Source: Clostridia bacterium (lineage in GTDB: Bacteria; Bacillota; Clostridia; Christensenellales; Aristaeellaceae). From it: a stretch of DNA of 15,634 nucleotides. The notes under the pieces were generated by a model. That model was not told where the DNA came from. It did not search any database and worked only from the letters and a program-made list of their open reading frames with translations. The stretch is taken from assembly GCA_017537105.1 (NCBI GenBank), contig JAFWBZ010000136.1, forward strand, positions 1 to 15,634. The letters run 5' to 3'. Made by a program: the position numbers and the translations under genes. The stretch's first letter is position 1, and the number at the start of each line of letters is the position of its first letter. This document shows, piece after piece, positions 7,513-14,386 of the stretch.

Positions 7513-7967
7513 GGCAGCCACCCCCGAATCAGCCAGTAGAGCGCCCCGATGACCACCGAAGTGGCGATGCCGTAGGCCAGCACGGGCCCGGCCAGCGTGA
7601 ACAGCCGGGCACCCACGCCCGCCACTGCGCCCTCCCGCTGGAATTCGATGGCCGGCGCGGCCACGGAGTTGGCGAAGCCGGTGACCGGGATGGCCGAGCC
7701 CGCCCCGGCGTACTTGCCGATGCGGTCGTAGACCCCCAGGCCGGTGAGCGTGGTGCCGAGGAAGATCAGCACGCCGGTGGTGAACATGGGGTTGGTGATC
7801 TCGCCCAGGTTCAATCCCTCCGCCCACAGGGAGATCGCCTGGCCCAGGCAGCAGATCGTGCCGCCCACCCAGAAGGCCCGCAGATAGCCCCGCAGCATGC
7901 GGGAGCCCGGTGTCGCGCGGGAGACGACCCGCCGGTACTGCGCGGGCGTGTAGGGCTGCCGGCTCAT
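7509..7967 (-). CDS. spoVAC: Stage V sporulation protein AC (SpoVAC)
   Basis: A 152-residue membrane protein, about the length of the Bacillus homologue. It has a basic hydrophilic N-terminus followed by 'YLRAFWVGGTICCLGQAI', 'GVLIFLGTTLTGLGVYDRIGK', 'GAGSAIPVTGFANSV', and a last helix ending in 'WLIRGWLP'. SpoVAC is the mechanosensitive-like channel subunit for dipicolinic acid in the forespore or spore inner membrane. The ATG at 7967 is preceded by a near-perfect AGGAGGTG at 7-base spacing. That ribosome site lies inside the last codons of the small upstream ORF, whose TGA overlaps this ATG. The 3' end overlaps spoVAD by 4 bases. Confidence 0.96.
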   Translation of the reverse strand: MSRQPYTPAQYRRVVSRATPGSRMLRGYLRAFWVGGTICCLGQAISLWAEGLNLGEITNPMFTTGVLIFLGTTLTGLGVYDRIGKYAGAGSAIPVTGFANSVAAPAIEFQREGAVAGVGARLFTLAGPVLAYGIATSVVIGALYWLIRGWLP

Positions 7968-8122
7968 GACCGCACCTCCTGTTCATGGCGGAGCGCGAAG
8001 GCTTCCTCGCGCGCGGGCATGCGGATTTCACTCTGGCGTCGGGCGACATCCGGTTCGGCGGCGATGGGCGGCAGGGTGTGCCGACCGGAGCCGTTCCGGA
8101 ATGGAGACAGCGATGTTTTCAT
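7964..8122 (-). CDS. Small 52-residue ORF translationally coupled to spoVAC
   Basis: I do not recognise this product. It starts with ATG at 8122, behind AAGGA at 8-base spacing. It begins MKTSLSPFRNGSGRH and ends FALRHEQEVRS, with its TGA overlapping the spoVAC ATG in the 4-base ATGA form. The protein is hydrophilic and basic, rich in Arg, Pro and Glu, with no membrane segment. About 73% of third codon positions are G or C, as expected of a real gene here, though the whole region is GC-rich. It contains the ribosome site for spoVAC, so its translation would influence spoVAC. It could be a real small spore protein, a leader ORF, or a chance frame. spoVAA and spoVAB of Bacillus are quite different membrane proteins. 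Confidence 0.45.
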   Translation of the reverse strand: MKTSLSPFRNGSGRHTLPPIAAEPDVARRQSEIRMPAREEAFALRHEQEVRS

Positions 8123-8139
8123 GGCGAGGATCCTTTCGC

Positions 8140-8309
8140 GGGGGCTGTCTCAAAACGGTGGGCGGTAACGGCGCGCGGATTCGGGACGCCGCAGACGGAC
8201 GGCGGCCGCGCCGCGCGCCGCTGTCGAATCGTATCGGCGCCGCGCCGGACAGACTTCGACCGTCGGCGTCGTCGGCTTCGCCTTCCGCCGCTCCCGCCTG
8301 TTTTGAGAC
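8140..8309. repeat. GC-rich inverted-repeat element with GTCTCAAAAC ends
   Basis: GTCTCAAAAC (8147-8156) and its exact complement GTTTTGAGAC (8300-8309) flank about 143 bases. The complementarity continues inward with interruptions: GGTGGGCGG...CGG on the left against CCG...CCCGCC on the right. The interior is rich in C/G palindromes, including CGGCGCCGCGCCG and CCGCGCCGCGCG. The left end, GGGGGCTGTCTCAAAAC, resembles insertion-sequence termini I have seen in Clostridia and Bacteroides; the right end lacks the matching AGCCCC. It could be a decayed MITE or a folded leader of the spoVA transcript. No coding function is evident. The rest of the 8123-8441 gap holds only the promoter described separately. 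Confidence 0.55.
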
Positions 8310-8382
8310 CATTCCTTTTTTCGCCATTGTGCGCGGAAGGGCGGGAGATTATGCGCCGCGGCCATATTTAACCCGTCGGTGG

Positions 8383-8412
8383 TTGTCCGGCGGGCGCCTG
8401 TCATGCTATAAT
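8383..8412 (+). promoter_or_regulatory. Sigma-A type promoter with extended -10 for the SGNH/MBOAT pair
   Basis: TTGTCC (8383-8388), an 18-base spacer and TATAAT (8407-8412) preceded by TGC form an extended -10 promoter. Transcription would start near 8419, about 23 bases before the chosen start codon. It is divergent from the spoVA operon. Confidence 0.85.
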
Positions 8413-8441
8413 GGCGCAAAAATCGCGGGGGAGTGCCTTCC

Positions 8442-9467
8442 TTGTCTTGGAAACGCATATGGAAAAGCGTCGCCGGCGCGCTGGCGGGGCTGGCAATATT
8501 GAATGCGTTTTGCGCTGTTTATCACAATCCGTCCCCCTATCAGTGGGCGGAGCACCGTGCGACGGACACCATTCGCAAGCCCCTCAGCTATGACATACAG
8601 GCCAAGGAAGGTTTCTGCCTTGTGCAGGTGGACGAAAACGGCTACAGCAACCCGCCGAAGGCCGGCGACGAAGAAATCTCCGTGCTGATGATGGGATCCA
8701 GCCACACCGAGGGGTTCAATATGCTGCCTGGGCAGATTGTCTCGGCGGTGCTGGAGCGGGAACTCCGGGCCGCGGGAAGGACGGGCAGGGTGTACAATAT
8801 CGGCGTGTCGAGGCACATCTTCGCGCGAAACGCGGCGAACATGCCGCGCGCCCTCGCCCGCTTCAGACCGACGGACTTTGTGGTGATCGAAACCAGCAGC
8901 GTCGTCATGACCTCGATGATGGTCTGGAACGCTATGCACGACGTCTATCCCAGGCTCCCGGCGACGAATATCCCCCTGAGCTTCATTACGCACCAGCCGC
9001 TGTTCAAGCGAATCTACAAGCAGATGCTGGACCTCTTGTTCGCGGATGCGGACCCGGAACAGGAGGAGGGCGGCACGCTTATGCAGCTGATGACGCCGGA
9101 AAACCTGGAGCTGTACGAGCAGGCGCTGACAGAGTGGTTTGCTTTGCTCTCCGAGCAGGCCAGGGCGGCGGGCGTGCGCCTGATCATCATGTACCATCCG
9201 CACCTGATTCCTCAGATGGACGGCAGCTTTGCCTCGGATACCATCGAGCCCTGCCTCGCGGCATTTCGAAGCGCCTGTGAGAAGACGGGCGTGATCTTCC
9301 TCGACCTGACGGAGGCGTTCATGCGCGCTGCCGAGGACGAGCACCGGCTGCCCCACGGCTTTGCCAATACGGCGATGGGCATCGGCCACCTGAACCCGAC
9401 CGGACACCGAATCGCCGCTGAGGAGCTGTGCAGGGTCATCCTGGAAGAGGAGGCGGCAGTTCAATGA
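8442..9467 (+). CDS. SGNH/GDSL hydrolase-like membrane-anchored protein, partner of MBOAT
   Basis: A 341-residue protein with one N-terminal membrane segment (about residues 8-27) and an outside-facing domain. Block I is GSSHTEGF, with Ser86-Ser87 at the nucleophile site. 'NIGVSRHIFARN' resembles block II. The C-terminal 'GIGHLNPTGHRIAAEEL' carries His316 and His322 but has no Asp at the usual DxxH position. I chose TTG at 8442: GGGGGAG at 8427-8433 gives 8-base spacing, whereas the GTG at 8433 lies inside that site. In known pairs (AlgJ/AlgX with AlgI, DltD with DltB) such proteins receive an acyl group from the MBOAT partner and place it on a polymer. The stop overlaps the MBOAT start as ATGA, supporting joint action. 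Role as partner is confident; the polymer is unknown. Confidence 0.82.
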   Translation: MSWKRIWKSVAGALAGLAILNAFCAVYHNPSPYQWAEHRATDTIRKPLSYDIQAKEGFCLVQVDENGYSNPPKAGDEEISVLMMGSSHTEGFNMLPGQIVSAVLERELRAAGRTGRVYNIGVSRHIFARNAANMPRALARFRPTDFVVIETSSVVMTSMMVWNAMHDVYPRLPATNIPLSFITHQPLFKRIYKQMLDLLFADADPEQEEGGTLMQLMTPENLELYEQALTEWFALLSEQARAAGVRLIIMYHPHLIPQMDGSFASDTIEPCLAAFRSACEKTGVIFLDLTEAFMRAAEDEHRLPHGFANTAMGIGHLNPTGHRIAAEELCRVILEEEAAVQ

Positions 9468-10864
9468 GTTTTGTCAGCATCCCCTTCTTCGTCTTCTTTG
9501 CCGTCGTGCTCATCCTGCAGTGCCTGCTCCGGAAGCCGCGCGCGCGGCACGTCGTATTGCTCGCGGCCAGCTACGTGTTTTACGGCTGGTGGGACTGGCG
9601 CTTCTGCGGGCTGATGCTCTTCGTCACGGCGATCGCCTACGTCACGGCGCTGGCCATCGAGCGCCGCCGGGGTGACAAGGCGCCGCTCGTGATCGGCGTC
9701 GTCGCGCCGCTGGCAGCGCTCTTTGTGTTCAAGTACGCCAATTTCTTCCTTGACGGCTTCTGCGCGCTCTTCCGCATACAGAGGGCCAGCGCGCTCAGGA
9801 TCATTCTTCCGGTGGGGATCTCATTTTATACCTTTCAGAGCCTGAGCTATACCATCGACGTCTATCGCGGGAAGCTCCGGGCGTGCCGGGATCCCGTGAG
9901 GTTTGCGCTCTACGTATCCTTTTTCCCGCAGCTGGTGGCGGGCCCCATCGTTAAGGCCAACGAATTCATGCCGCAGCTGGACGAGGACCGCCGCCCGACG
10001 CCCGCCAGGGTCAGCCGCGGGCTGACCGAATTCTTCTTCGGCGCCTTCAAGAAGGCCGTTCTGGCGGACAACATCGCGGTGTTTTCCGACGCCGTATTTG
10101 GCGCGGTGGGCGCCTATGGCTCCGCGACGGTTGCGCTGGCCGTCGTGGCCTATGCCCTGCAGATTTATTTTGATTTTTCCGGCTATTCCGACATGGCGAC
10201 GGGCGCTGCCCGCTGCTTGGGATATGATTTGCCGGTGAACTTTGACCTGCCGTACATCGCCAGAAACGTTTCGGAATTCTGGAAGCGCTGGCACATCAGT
10301 CTCTCCAGCTGGCTGATGCAGTACCTGTATATCCCGCTGGGCGGAAACCGGCGGGGGAAGGTCCGAACCTATGTCAACCTCATGGTGACCATGATACTCG
10401 GCGGCCTGTGGCACGGCGCGGACATGAGCTTTGTGATCTGGGGGCTTTTGCACGGCGCGGCGCTGTGCGCGCACAAGGCGTACAGCAGGCGCCATCCGCC
10501 GAAGCCGGGCCGATGGCGCCGCGCGGCGGCCAGCGCGCTCACCGTCGCCTGGGTCACGCTGCTCTGGGTATTCTTCCGGGCTGAGAACATGGGGCACGCC
10601 ATGCTGATCCTGCGGCGGCTGTTTCAGTTCGCGCCGGGCGTGGAGCAGCTCTCGGTCTGGACGATAGCGGGCGTCGCGCTGCTCGCCGGAGGCACCTTCT
10701 GGTGCGCGCGCGGCTGCCGCAGTCAGGCGGACGGCGTGCACGGCCGCCTGCCCGATCTTGCGCTCGGGACCTTCTGGGGAGCGCTGGGCTTTACGCTGCT
10801 CGCGGGCTTTACGATCATATTGATGTACACCGGCGTCAGTCCGTTCATCTATTTTCAGTTCTGA
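9464..10864 (+). CDS. MBOAT-family membrane O-acyltransferase (AlgI/DltB-like)
   Basis: A 466-residue polytopic membrane protein. The AlgI-type signature is clear: 'ILPVGISFYTFQSLSYTIDVYRG', 'YVSFFPQLVAGPIVKANEF', 'IYFDFSGYSDMATGAARCLG', 'FWKRWHISLSSWL' (His277), 'YIPLGGNRRG', and the catalytic region 'GGLWHGADMSFVIWGLLHG' with His317 and His330. MBOAT proteins of this class take acyl groups from a cytosolic donor and pass them through the membrane to a partner outside. The start ATG overlaps the stop of the SGNH gene, so the two are translationally coupled. No acyl-donor gene follows directly; the next unit is the tryptophan operon with its own promoter. Likely substrates are a cell-wall polymer or exopolysaccharide. 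D-alanylation is less likely, since no dltA or dltC is near. Confidence 0.93.
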   Translation: MSFVSIPFFVFFAVVLILQCLLRKPRARHVVLLAASYVFYGWWDWRFCGLMLFVTAIAYVTALAIERRRGDKAPLVIGVVAPLAALFVFKYANFFLDGFCALFRIQRASALRIILPVGISFYTFQSLSYTIDVYRGKLRACRDPVRFALYVSFFPQLVAGPIVKANEFMPQLDEDRRPTPARVSRGLTEFFFGAFKKAVLADNIAVFSDAVFGAVGAYGSATVALAVVAYALQIYFDFSGYSDMATGAARCLGYDLPVNFDLPYIARNVSEFWKRWHISLSSWLMQYLYIPLGGNRRGKVRTYVNLMVTMILGGLWHGADMSFVIWGLLHGAALCAHKAYSRRHPPKPGRWRRAAASALTVAWVTLLWVFFRAENMGHAMLILRRLFQFAPGVEQLSVWTIAGVALLAGGTFWCARGCRSQADGVHGRLPDLALGTFWGALGFTLLAGFTIILMYTGVSPFIYFQF

Positions 10865-10924
10865 GCGCCGGGTCTGCGTCGAAGGCCGACGCGGGAAAAT
10901 CTGAGAAAAAAATGTCCGGGGGGC

Positions 10925-10953
10925 TTGACAACGGGCCAGGATTTGTTTACAAT
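10925..10953 (+). promoter_or_regulatory. Consensus sigma-A promoter of the trpXYZ operon
   Basis: TTGACA (10925-10930, a perfect -35), a 17-base spacer and TACAAT (10948-10953) stand just before the T-box leader. Transcription would begin near 10960. Between the MBOAT stop and this promoter there is only a short GCGTCG/CGACGC hairpin without a T-run, so MBOAT readthrough cannot be excluded. Confidence 0.93.
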
Positions 10954-10966
10954 ACTGATTAAATCG

Positions 10967-11241
10967 ATGAAGGGGAGCAAGTACCCACTCCGTCCACCCT
11001 CACAGAGAGCCGCGGGTTGCTGCGACGCGGCAGGGAGCGATTTGGGGAATGGGCCCCGGAGAGCAAGCTGAAATCGCAACTCCGAAGGAGGAGCGGAAGT
11101 ATGTGCGCCGGAGATGGCACTCCGTCATCAAGGCCGGCATATGAACGTATGCGTTGAGTGGGCGCGGTTTTTCGCGCCAAGCCGGGTGGCACCGCAGGAG
11201 GTTCAATCCTGTCCCAGCAAAAGCAGGGGACGGGATTTTTT
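10967..11241 (+). ncRNA. Tryptophan-specific T-box riboswitch leader
   Basis: The leader has the standard T-box order. In Stem I, GGGG with AGTA on the left (about 10972-10984) faces TGGG-GAA-TGG-GCCCC on the right. The specifier after GAA is TGG at 11050-11052, the Trp codon. AGAGAGC and CAGGGAGCG elements lie in the upper part of the stem. A short stem GGCGCG/CGCGCC (11161-11178) precedes the T-box sequence GGGTGGCACCGC (11184-11195), which pairs with the NCCA end of uncharged tRNA. TCCTG (11207-11211) can pair either with CAGGA (11195-11199), as antiterminator, or with the right arm of the terminator. Uncharged tRNA-Trp would thus allow transcription of trpXYZ. With the promoter, this fills most of the 460-base gap before trpX. 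Confidence 0.93.
11206..11241 (+). terminator. T-box-controlled intrinsic terminator
   Basis: ATCCTGTCCC (11206-11215) pairs with GGGACGGGAT (11227-11236), with one G-T pair, followed by a run of six T (11236-11241). The left arm also belongs to the antiterminator, so the two folds exclude each other. Confidence 0.9.
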
Positions 11242-11324
11242 GTTGGCCCGGAAGGGCGGCAGGATTTCTCAAGGTCCCGACGTTCATTTTCCCCATCGAC
11301 AGACACGAAAGGAAGGACAAGACC

Positions 11325-12335
11325 ATGAAGAAGATCATTGCAATCCTGCTGACCGCCATGCTGACCCTCGCGCTGCTCACCGTTGCCGCCGCCGAAGGCG
11401 AGACCTTCAAGGTGGGCATCTGCAACTACGTGGACGATGCATCGCTGAACCAGATCGTCGAGAACATCCAGAACCGGCTGGAGGCCGTTGCCCAGGAGCG
11501 CGGCGCGACCTTCGAGGTGCTGTACGACAACTGCAACGCGGATGCCTCCGTGATGCAGCAGATCATCTCCAACTTCATCGCAGAGAACGTGGACCTGATG
11601 GTGGGTGTGGCCACGCCCGTGGCCATGACCATGCAGTCCATGACCGAGGACAACCAGATTCCGGTAGTGTTCGCGGCGGTCTCCGATCCGCTGGCCACCG
11701 AGCTGGTCGCCTCGCTGGAGGCCCCGGGTGCCAACATCACCGGCACCTCGGACTTCCTGAACACCGATGCCGTGCTGAACCTGATCTTCGCGGCGAACCC
11801 CGATGCGCAGAACATCGCGCTGCTCTACGACGTGGGCCAGGATGCCTCCACCACGCCCATCGCCTCCGCCAAGGCGTTCCTCGAGGAGAAGGGCGTCGCC
11901 TACAAGGAGTACACCGGCACCAACGTTTCCGAGGTCATCCAGGCCGCCCAGGCGCTGATCGCCGACGGCGTGGATGCCGTGTTCACCCCCACGGACAACA
12001 CCATCATGACCGCCGAGCTGTCCATCTACGAGATGCTGGCCGAGGCGGGCATTCCCCACTACACCGGCGCGGACTCCTTCGCGCTGAACGGCGCCTTCCT
12101 GGGCTACGGCGTGGACTACGCCAACCTGGGCGTCGAGACCGCCAACATGATTGCCGGCATCCTGCTGGACGGCAACGATCCTGCGACCACTCCGGTCATG
12201 ACCTTTGACAACGGCACGGCCACCGTCAACACCGAGACCTGCGAGGCCCTCGGCCTGGACTATGACGCCGTCGCCGAGGCCTTCGCGCCCTACTGCACGC
12301 AGATCCAGACCATCGTCACGGCGGAGGCCTTCTGA
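11325..12335 (+). CDS. trpX: Tryptophan ABC transporter substrate-binding protein TrpX
   Basis: A 336-residue exported binding protein of the ABC_sub_bind family. The ATG at 11325 follows AAAGGAAGG (11308-11316); the open frame upstream is the untranslated leader. Residues 1-23 form a signal peptide ending AAA, without a lipobox cysteine, although many Gram-positive binding proteins are lipoproteins. Family stretches include 'FKVGICNYVDDASLNQIVENI', 'PVVFAAVSDPLATELV', 'ANITGTSDFLN', 'VDAVFTPTDNTIM' and 'GYGVDYANLGVETANMIAGILL'. It should capture tryptophan outside the membrane and deliver it to TrpY/TrpZ. Specificity is inferred from the Trp T-box and the gene order known for trpXYZ in Firmicutes. 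A 152-base gap with two hairpins separates it from trpY. Confidence 0.9.
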   Translation: MKKIIAILLTAMLTLALLTVAAAEGETFKVGICNYVDDASLNQIVENIQNRLEAVAQERGATFEVLYDNCNADASVMQQIISNFIAENVDLMVGVATPVAMTMQSMTEDNQIPVVFAAVSDPLATELVASLEAPGANITGTSDFLNTDAVLNLIFAANPDAQNIALLYDVGQDASTTPIASAKAFLEEKGVAYKEYTGTNVSEVIQAAQALIADGVDAVFTPTDNTIMTAELSIYEMLAEAGIPHYTGADSFALNGAFLGYGVDYANLGVETANMIAGILLDGNDPATTPVMTFDNGTATVNTETCEALGLDYDAVAEAFAPYCTQIQTIVTAEAF

Positions 12336-12371
12336 TCCGCGCACGGTCCCGTCCCGCTGGGCGGGCGGATC
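12334..12371 (+). other. Hairpin overlapping the trpX stop codon
   Basis: GATCCGC (12334-12340) and GCGGATC (12365-12371) are exact complements. Inside, CCCG-T-CCC faces GGG-CGGG around a GCT loop. The left arm begins within the TGA stop of trpX. No T-run follows. It probably protects the trpX 3' end or reduces readthrough into trpY. Confidence 0.6.
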
Positions 12372-12397
12372 GCTGCAGGGCGCGGCCCGCGCACATT

Positions 12398-12434
12398 CAG
12401 GCTTTCCAGTCCGCAATGCGGGCCGGAAAGCCTG
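12398..12434 (+). other. Second stem-loop in the trpX-trpY gap
   Basis: CAGGCTTTCC (12398-12407) pairs exactly with GGAAAGCCTG (12425-12434). An inner stem CCGC/GCGG (12411-12414, 12418-12421) carries an AAT loop. It lacks a T-run, so it is more likely an RNA-stabilising or partial-attenuation stem than a full terminator. Confidence 0.65.
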
Positions 12435-12487
12435 CGCTTGTGCAGACGCGCGCCATATTCCCACTAACAGACGACAGGAGCTTTATC

Positions 12488-13420
12488 ATGTCTTTGACTG
12501 CCATACTGGGCCTCGGGCAGACCGCGCTGGAGCTGGCGCTGTTCAACAGCCTGACGGTCCTCGCACTGTTTTTGAGCTACACGATGCTGAACGTCTGCGA
12601 CCTTTCCACCGACGGCTGCTACGCATTGGGCGCGGCGGTGGGCGCGGTGGTGGCCATCGCGGGCCATCCCTGGCTGTCGATCCCGGCGGCCATGGGCGCG
12701 GGCATGCTGTCCGGCCTGGTGACCGCGGTGCTGCAGACCCGCATGGGCGTCAACAGCCTGCTGGCGGGCATCATCGTCAATACGGGGCTGTACTCGGTGA
12801 ACATCTGGATCATGGGGGGCTCGTCGCTGCTCAATATGAACAAGACCGTGACGGTGTTTACGCTGCTGAAGGGCGCGCTCAAGGGAACTGCCTTCGGCCC
12901 GTACTTCGCGCTGCTCATCGGCGCGGCGGCCGCGGCGCTGGTGATCCTGTTTCTGTCCCGCTTCCTGCGCACGAAGCTGGGCCTGGCCATCCGCGCCACC
13001 GGCGACAACCCGGACATGGTTCGCTCCTCCTCCATCAACCCGGTGTTCACCACCACGGTGGGCCTGTGCATCTCCAACAGCTTTACAGCGCTGTCCGGCT
13101 GCCTCCTGGCCCAGAGCCAGAAGTCCACGACAGTGGACATCGGCTCCGGCATGGTCACGGTGGCTCTGGCCTCGCTGCTGATCGGCAACGTGTTCCTGGG
13201 CCGCCGGTCCGTTCCGGTGCGCGCCGTGGGCGCGGTGCTTGGCGCGTTCATCTTCCGGCTGGTGTATACCATTGCGCTGCGCTTCAACCTGCCGGCGTTC
13301 ATGCTGAAGCTGATCTCGTCGATCATCGTCGTCATCGCCATCTCCGGTCCATATCTGAAAAGACAGTTCCCGACTCTCCGGCGCCAGCTGGCGGTTCGGT
13401 TCGGAAGGGTGGGTGACTGA
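12488..13420 (+). CDS. trpY: Tryptophan ABC transporter permease TrpY
   Basis: A 310-residue permease of the BPD_transp_2 (LivH-like) family, hydrophobic throughout with about eight or nine membrane segments. 'GLAIRATGDNPDMVRSSSIN' (165-184) is the cytosolic coupling-loop motif of this family that contacts the ATPase. 'ALSGCLLAQSQ' and 'TVALASLLIGNVFLG' are also typical. The ATG at 12488 follows AGGAG (12476-12480) at 7-base spacing. It forms the membrane channel for the substrate held by TrpX. The trpZ start comes only two bases after its stop, so permease and ATPase are probably made together. A single permease gene implies a homodimer. Trp specificity comes from context. Confidence 0.92.
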   Translation: MSLTAILGLGQTALELALFNSLTVLALFLSYTMLNVCDLSTDGCYALGAAVGAVVAIAGHPWLSIPAAMGAGMLSGLVTAVLQTRMGVNSLLAGIIVNTGLYSVNIWIMGGSSLLNMNKTVTVFTLLKGALKGTAFGPYFALLIGAAAAALVILFLSRFLRTKLGLAIRATGDNPDMVRSSSINPVFTTTVGLCISNSFTALSGCLLAQSQKSTTVDIGSGMVTVALASLLIGNVFLGRRSVPVRAVGAVLGAFIFRLVYTIALRFNLPAFMLKLISSIIVVIAISGPYLKRQFPTLRRQLAVRFGRVGD

Positions 13421-13422
13421 CG

Positions 13423-14211
13423 GTGCTGCGAATCGATCATGTTTCCAAGACCTTCAACCCCGGCACGCCGGATGCCAAGGCGGCGCTTCAGGACTTGACG
13501 CTGCACGTAAATCGGGGCGACTTCATCTCCATCATCGGCGCCAACGGCGCGGGCAAGTCCACGCTGTTCAACGCCATCTGCGGCAGCTTTTTCGTGGACT
13601 CGGGCACCATCTTTCTGGATGGACAGAACGTGACCATGCAGCCGGAGCACCGGCGGGCGAAGGTCATCGGGCGGCTGTTCCAGGACCCCATGCGCGGCAG
13701 TGCGCCGAACATGAGCATCGAGGAAAACCTGGTGCTGGCGGCGGGCAACGGCGGCTGGATGAGCACTGCCTCCCGCAGGGAGCGACAGGCCTTCCGGGAC
13801 CGCCTGGCGCTGCTGGACATGGGGCTCGAGGACCGCATGAAGCAGCCGGTGGGGCTGCTGTCCGGCGGCCAGCGCCAGGCACTGACGCTGATGATGGCCA
13901 CGCTGAGCATGCCCAAGCTGCTTCTCTTGGACGAGCACACCGCGGCGCTGGACCCCGGCACTGCGGAGAAGGTGCTGCACCTGACCACGCAGATCGTGTC
14001 GGAGAACCGGCTCACCTGCCTGATGATCACCCACAACATGCAGTCCGCGCTGGACCTGGGCAATCGCACCATCATGATGGACCAGGGGCGCATCGTGTTC
14101 GACGCTGCCGGGGAGGATCGCGCAGGTCTGACCGTGGAGGATTTACTGGAGAAGTTCCGGGAGGCCAGCGGCCACAAGCTGGACAACGACCGAATGCTGC
14201 TGGCAAACTGA
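13423..14211 (+). CDS. trpZ: Tryptophan ABC transporter ATP-binding protein TrpZ
   Basis: A 262-residue ABC ATPase on the cytosolic side. It has Walker A GANGAGKST (39-47), signature LSGGQRQA (146-153), Walker B LLLLDE with Asp170-Glu171, and the H-loop His204 in MITHNM. 'LTLMMATLSMPKLLLLDEH' and 'TAALDPGTAEKVL' are typical of the TrpZ/YufO-like branch of uptake ATPases. The start is GTG at 13423, with GGGTGG about 10 bases upstream inside the end of trpY; no closer ATG gives the expected N-terminus. It powers uptake through TrpY and is the last gene of the T-box operon. I saw no strong terminator after it. Confidence 0.95.
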   Translation: MLRIDHVSKTFNPGTPDAKAALQDLTLHVNRGDFISIIGANGAGKSTLFNAICGSFFVDSGTIFLDGQNVTMQPEHRRAKVIGRLFQDPMRGSAPNMSIEENLVLAAGNGGWMSTASRRERQAFRDRLALLDMGLEDRMKQPVGLLSGGQRQALTLMMATLSMPKLLLLDEHTAALDPGTAEKVLHLTTQIVSENRLTCLMITHNMQSALDLGNRTIMMDQGRIVFDAAGEDRAGLTVEDLLEKFREASGHKLDNDRMLLAN

Positions 14212-14232
14212 TGGGTTTTCGCTGTGCGATGT

Positions 14233-14280
14233 GCATTTCAGGGCTGCCATACAAAAAAACCGTCAAATGGCAGAAAATGC
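14233..14280 (+). other. Nested stem-loop after trpZ
   Basis: GCATTT (14233-14238) pairs with AAATGC (14275-14280), and inside it CTGCCAT (14244-14250) pairs with ATGGCAG (14267-14273). The loop holds a run of seven A. No T-run follows on the plus strand, so this is at best a weak end structure for the trpXYZ mRNA. Confidence 0.45.
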
Positions 14281-14313
14281 AGAGAGAACGCACGAGAATT
14301 AACGTCCGTTATG

Positions 14314-14319
14314 TATACT
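14314..14319 (+). promoter_or_regulatory. Possible -10 element for the NAGPA-domain gene
   Basis: TATACT lies 68 bases before the start codon, in an AT-richer stretch. I find no good -35 at 16-18 bases. Between it and the gene, CGGAG-CGA-CTCCG (14345-14357) could form a small leader hairpin. A promoter is plausible since the gene seems unrelated to trpXYZ. Confidence 0.35.
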
Positions 14320-14386
14320 GAAAAGGTCGAAAGACGATGCTCGCCGGAGCGACTCCGACGAATAATCCCATGACAGAGGAACAACG

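Noticed and set aside
6361..7539. Plus-strand frame antisense to spoVAD
   Set aside because: spoVAD is unmistakable on the other strand; this frame has no recognisable protein features.
8140..8309. Calling the inverted-repeat element a definite insertion sequence or MITE
   Set aside because: Only one end resembles known termini, no target duplication is visible and no second copy is in the window; it is kept as an unassigned repeat.
8408..8414. CATTATA on the minus strand as a sigma-G -10 for spoVA
   Set aside because: It matches CATnnTA but is the mirror of the plus-strand TATAAT, lies 286 bases from the first ORF, and has no good -35 at 17-18 bases. I could not place the sporulation promoter with confidence.
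8433..8441. GTG at 8433 as the SGNH start
   Set aside because: The only ribosome-like site, GGGGGAG, overlaps this codon; TTG at 8442 has the right spacing.
10872..10895. Hairpin GCGTCG/CGACGC after the MBOAT gene as a terminator
   Set aside because: The stem is only six pairs and is followed by GGGAAAATC, not a T-run.
10959..12464. Minus-strand frame antisense to trpX and the T-box
   Set aside because: It crosses a clear T-box leader and trpX; composition is that of a shadow frame.
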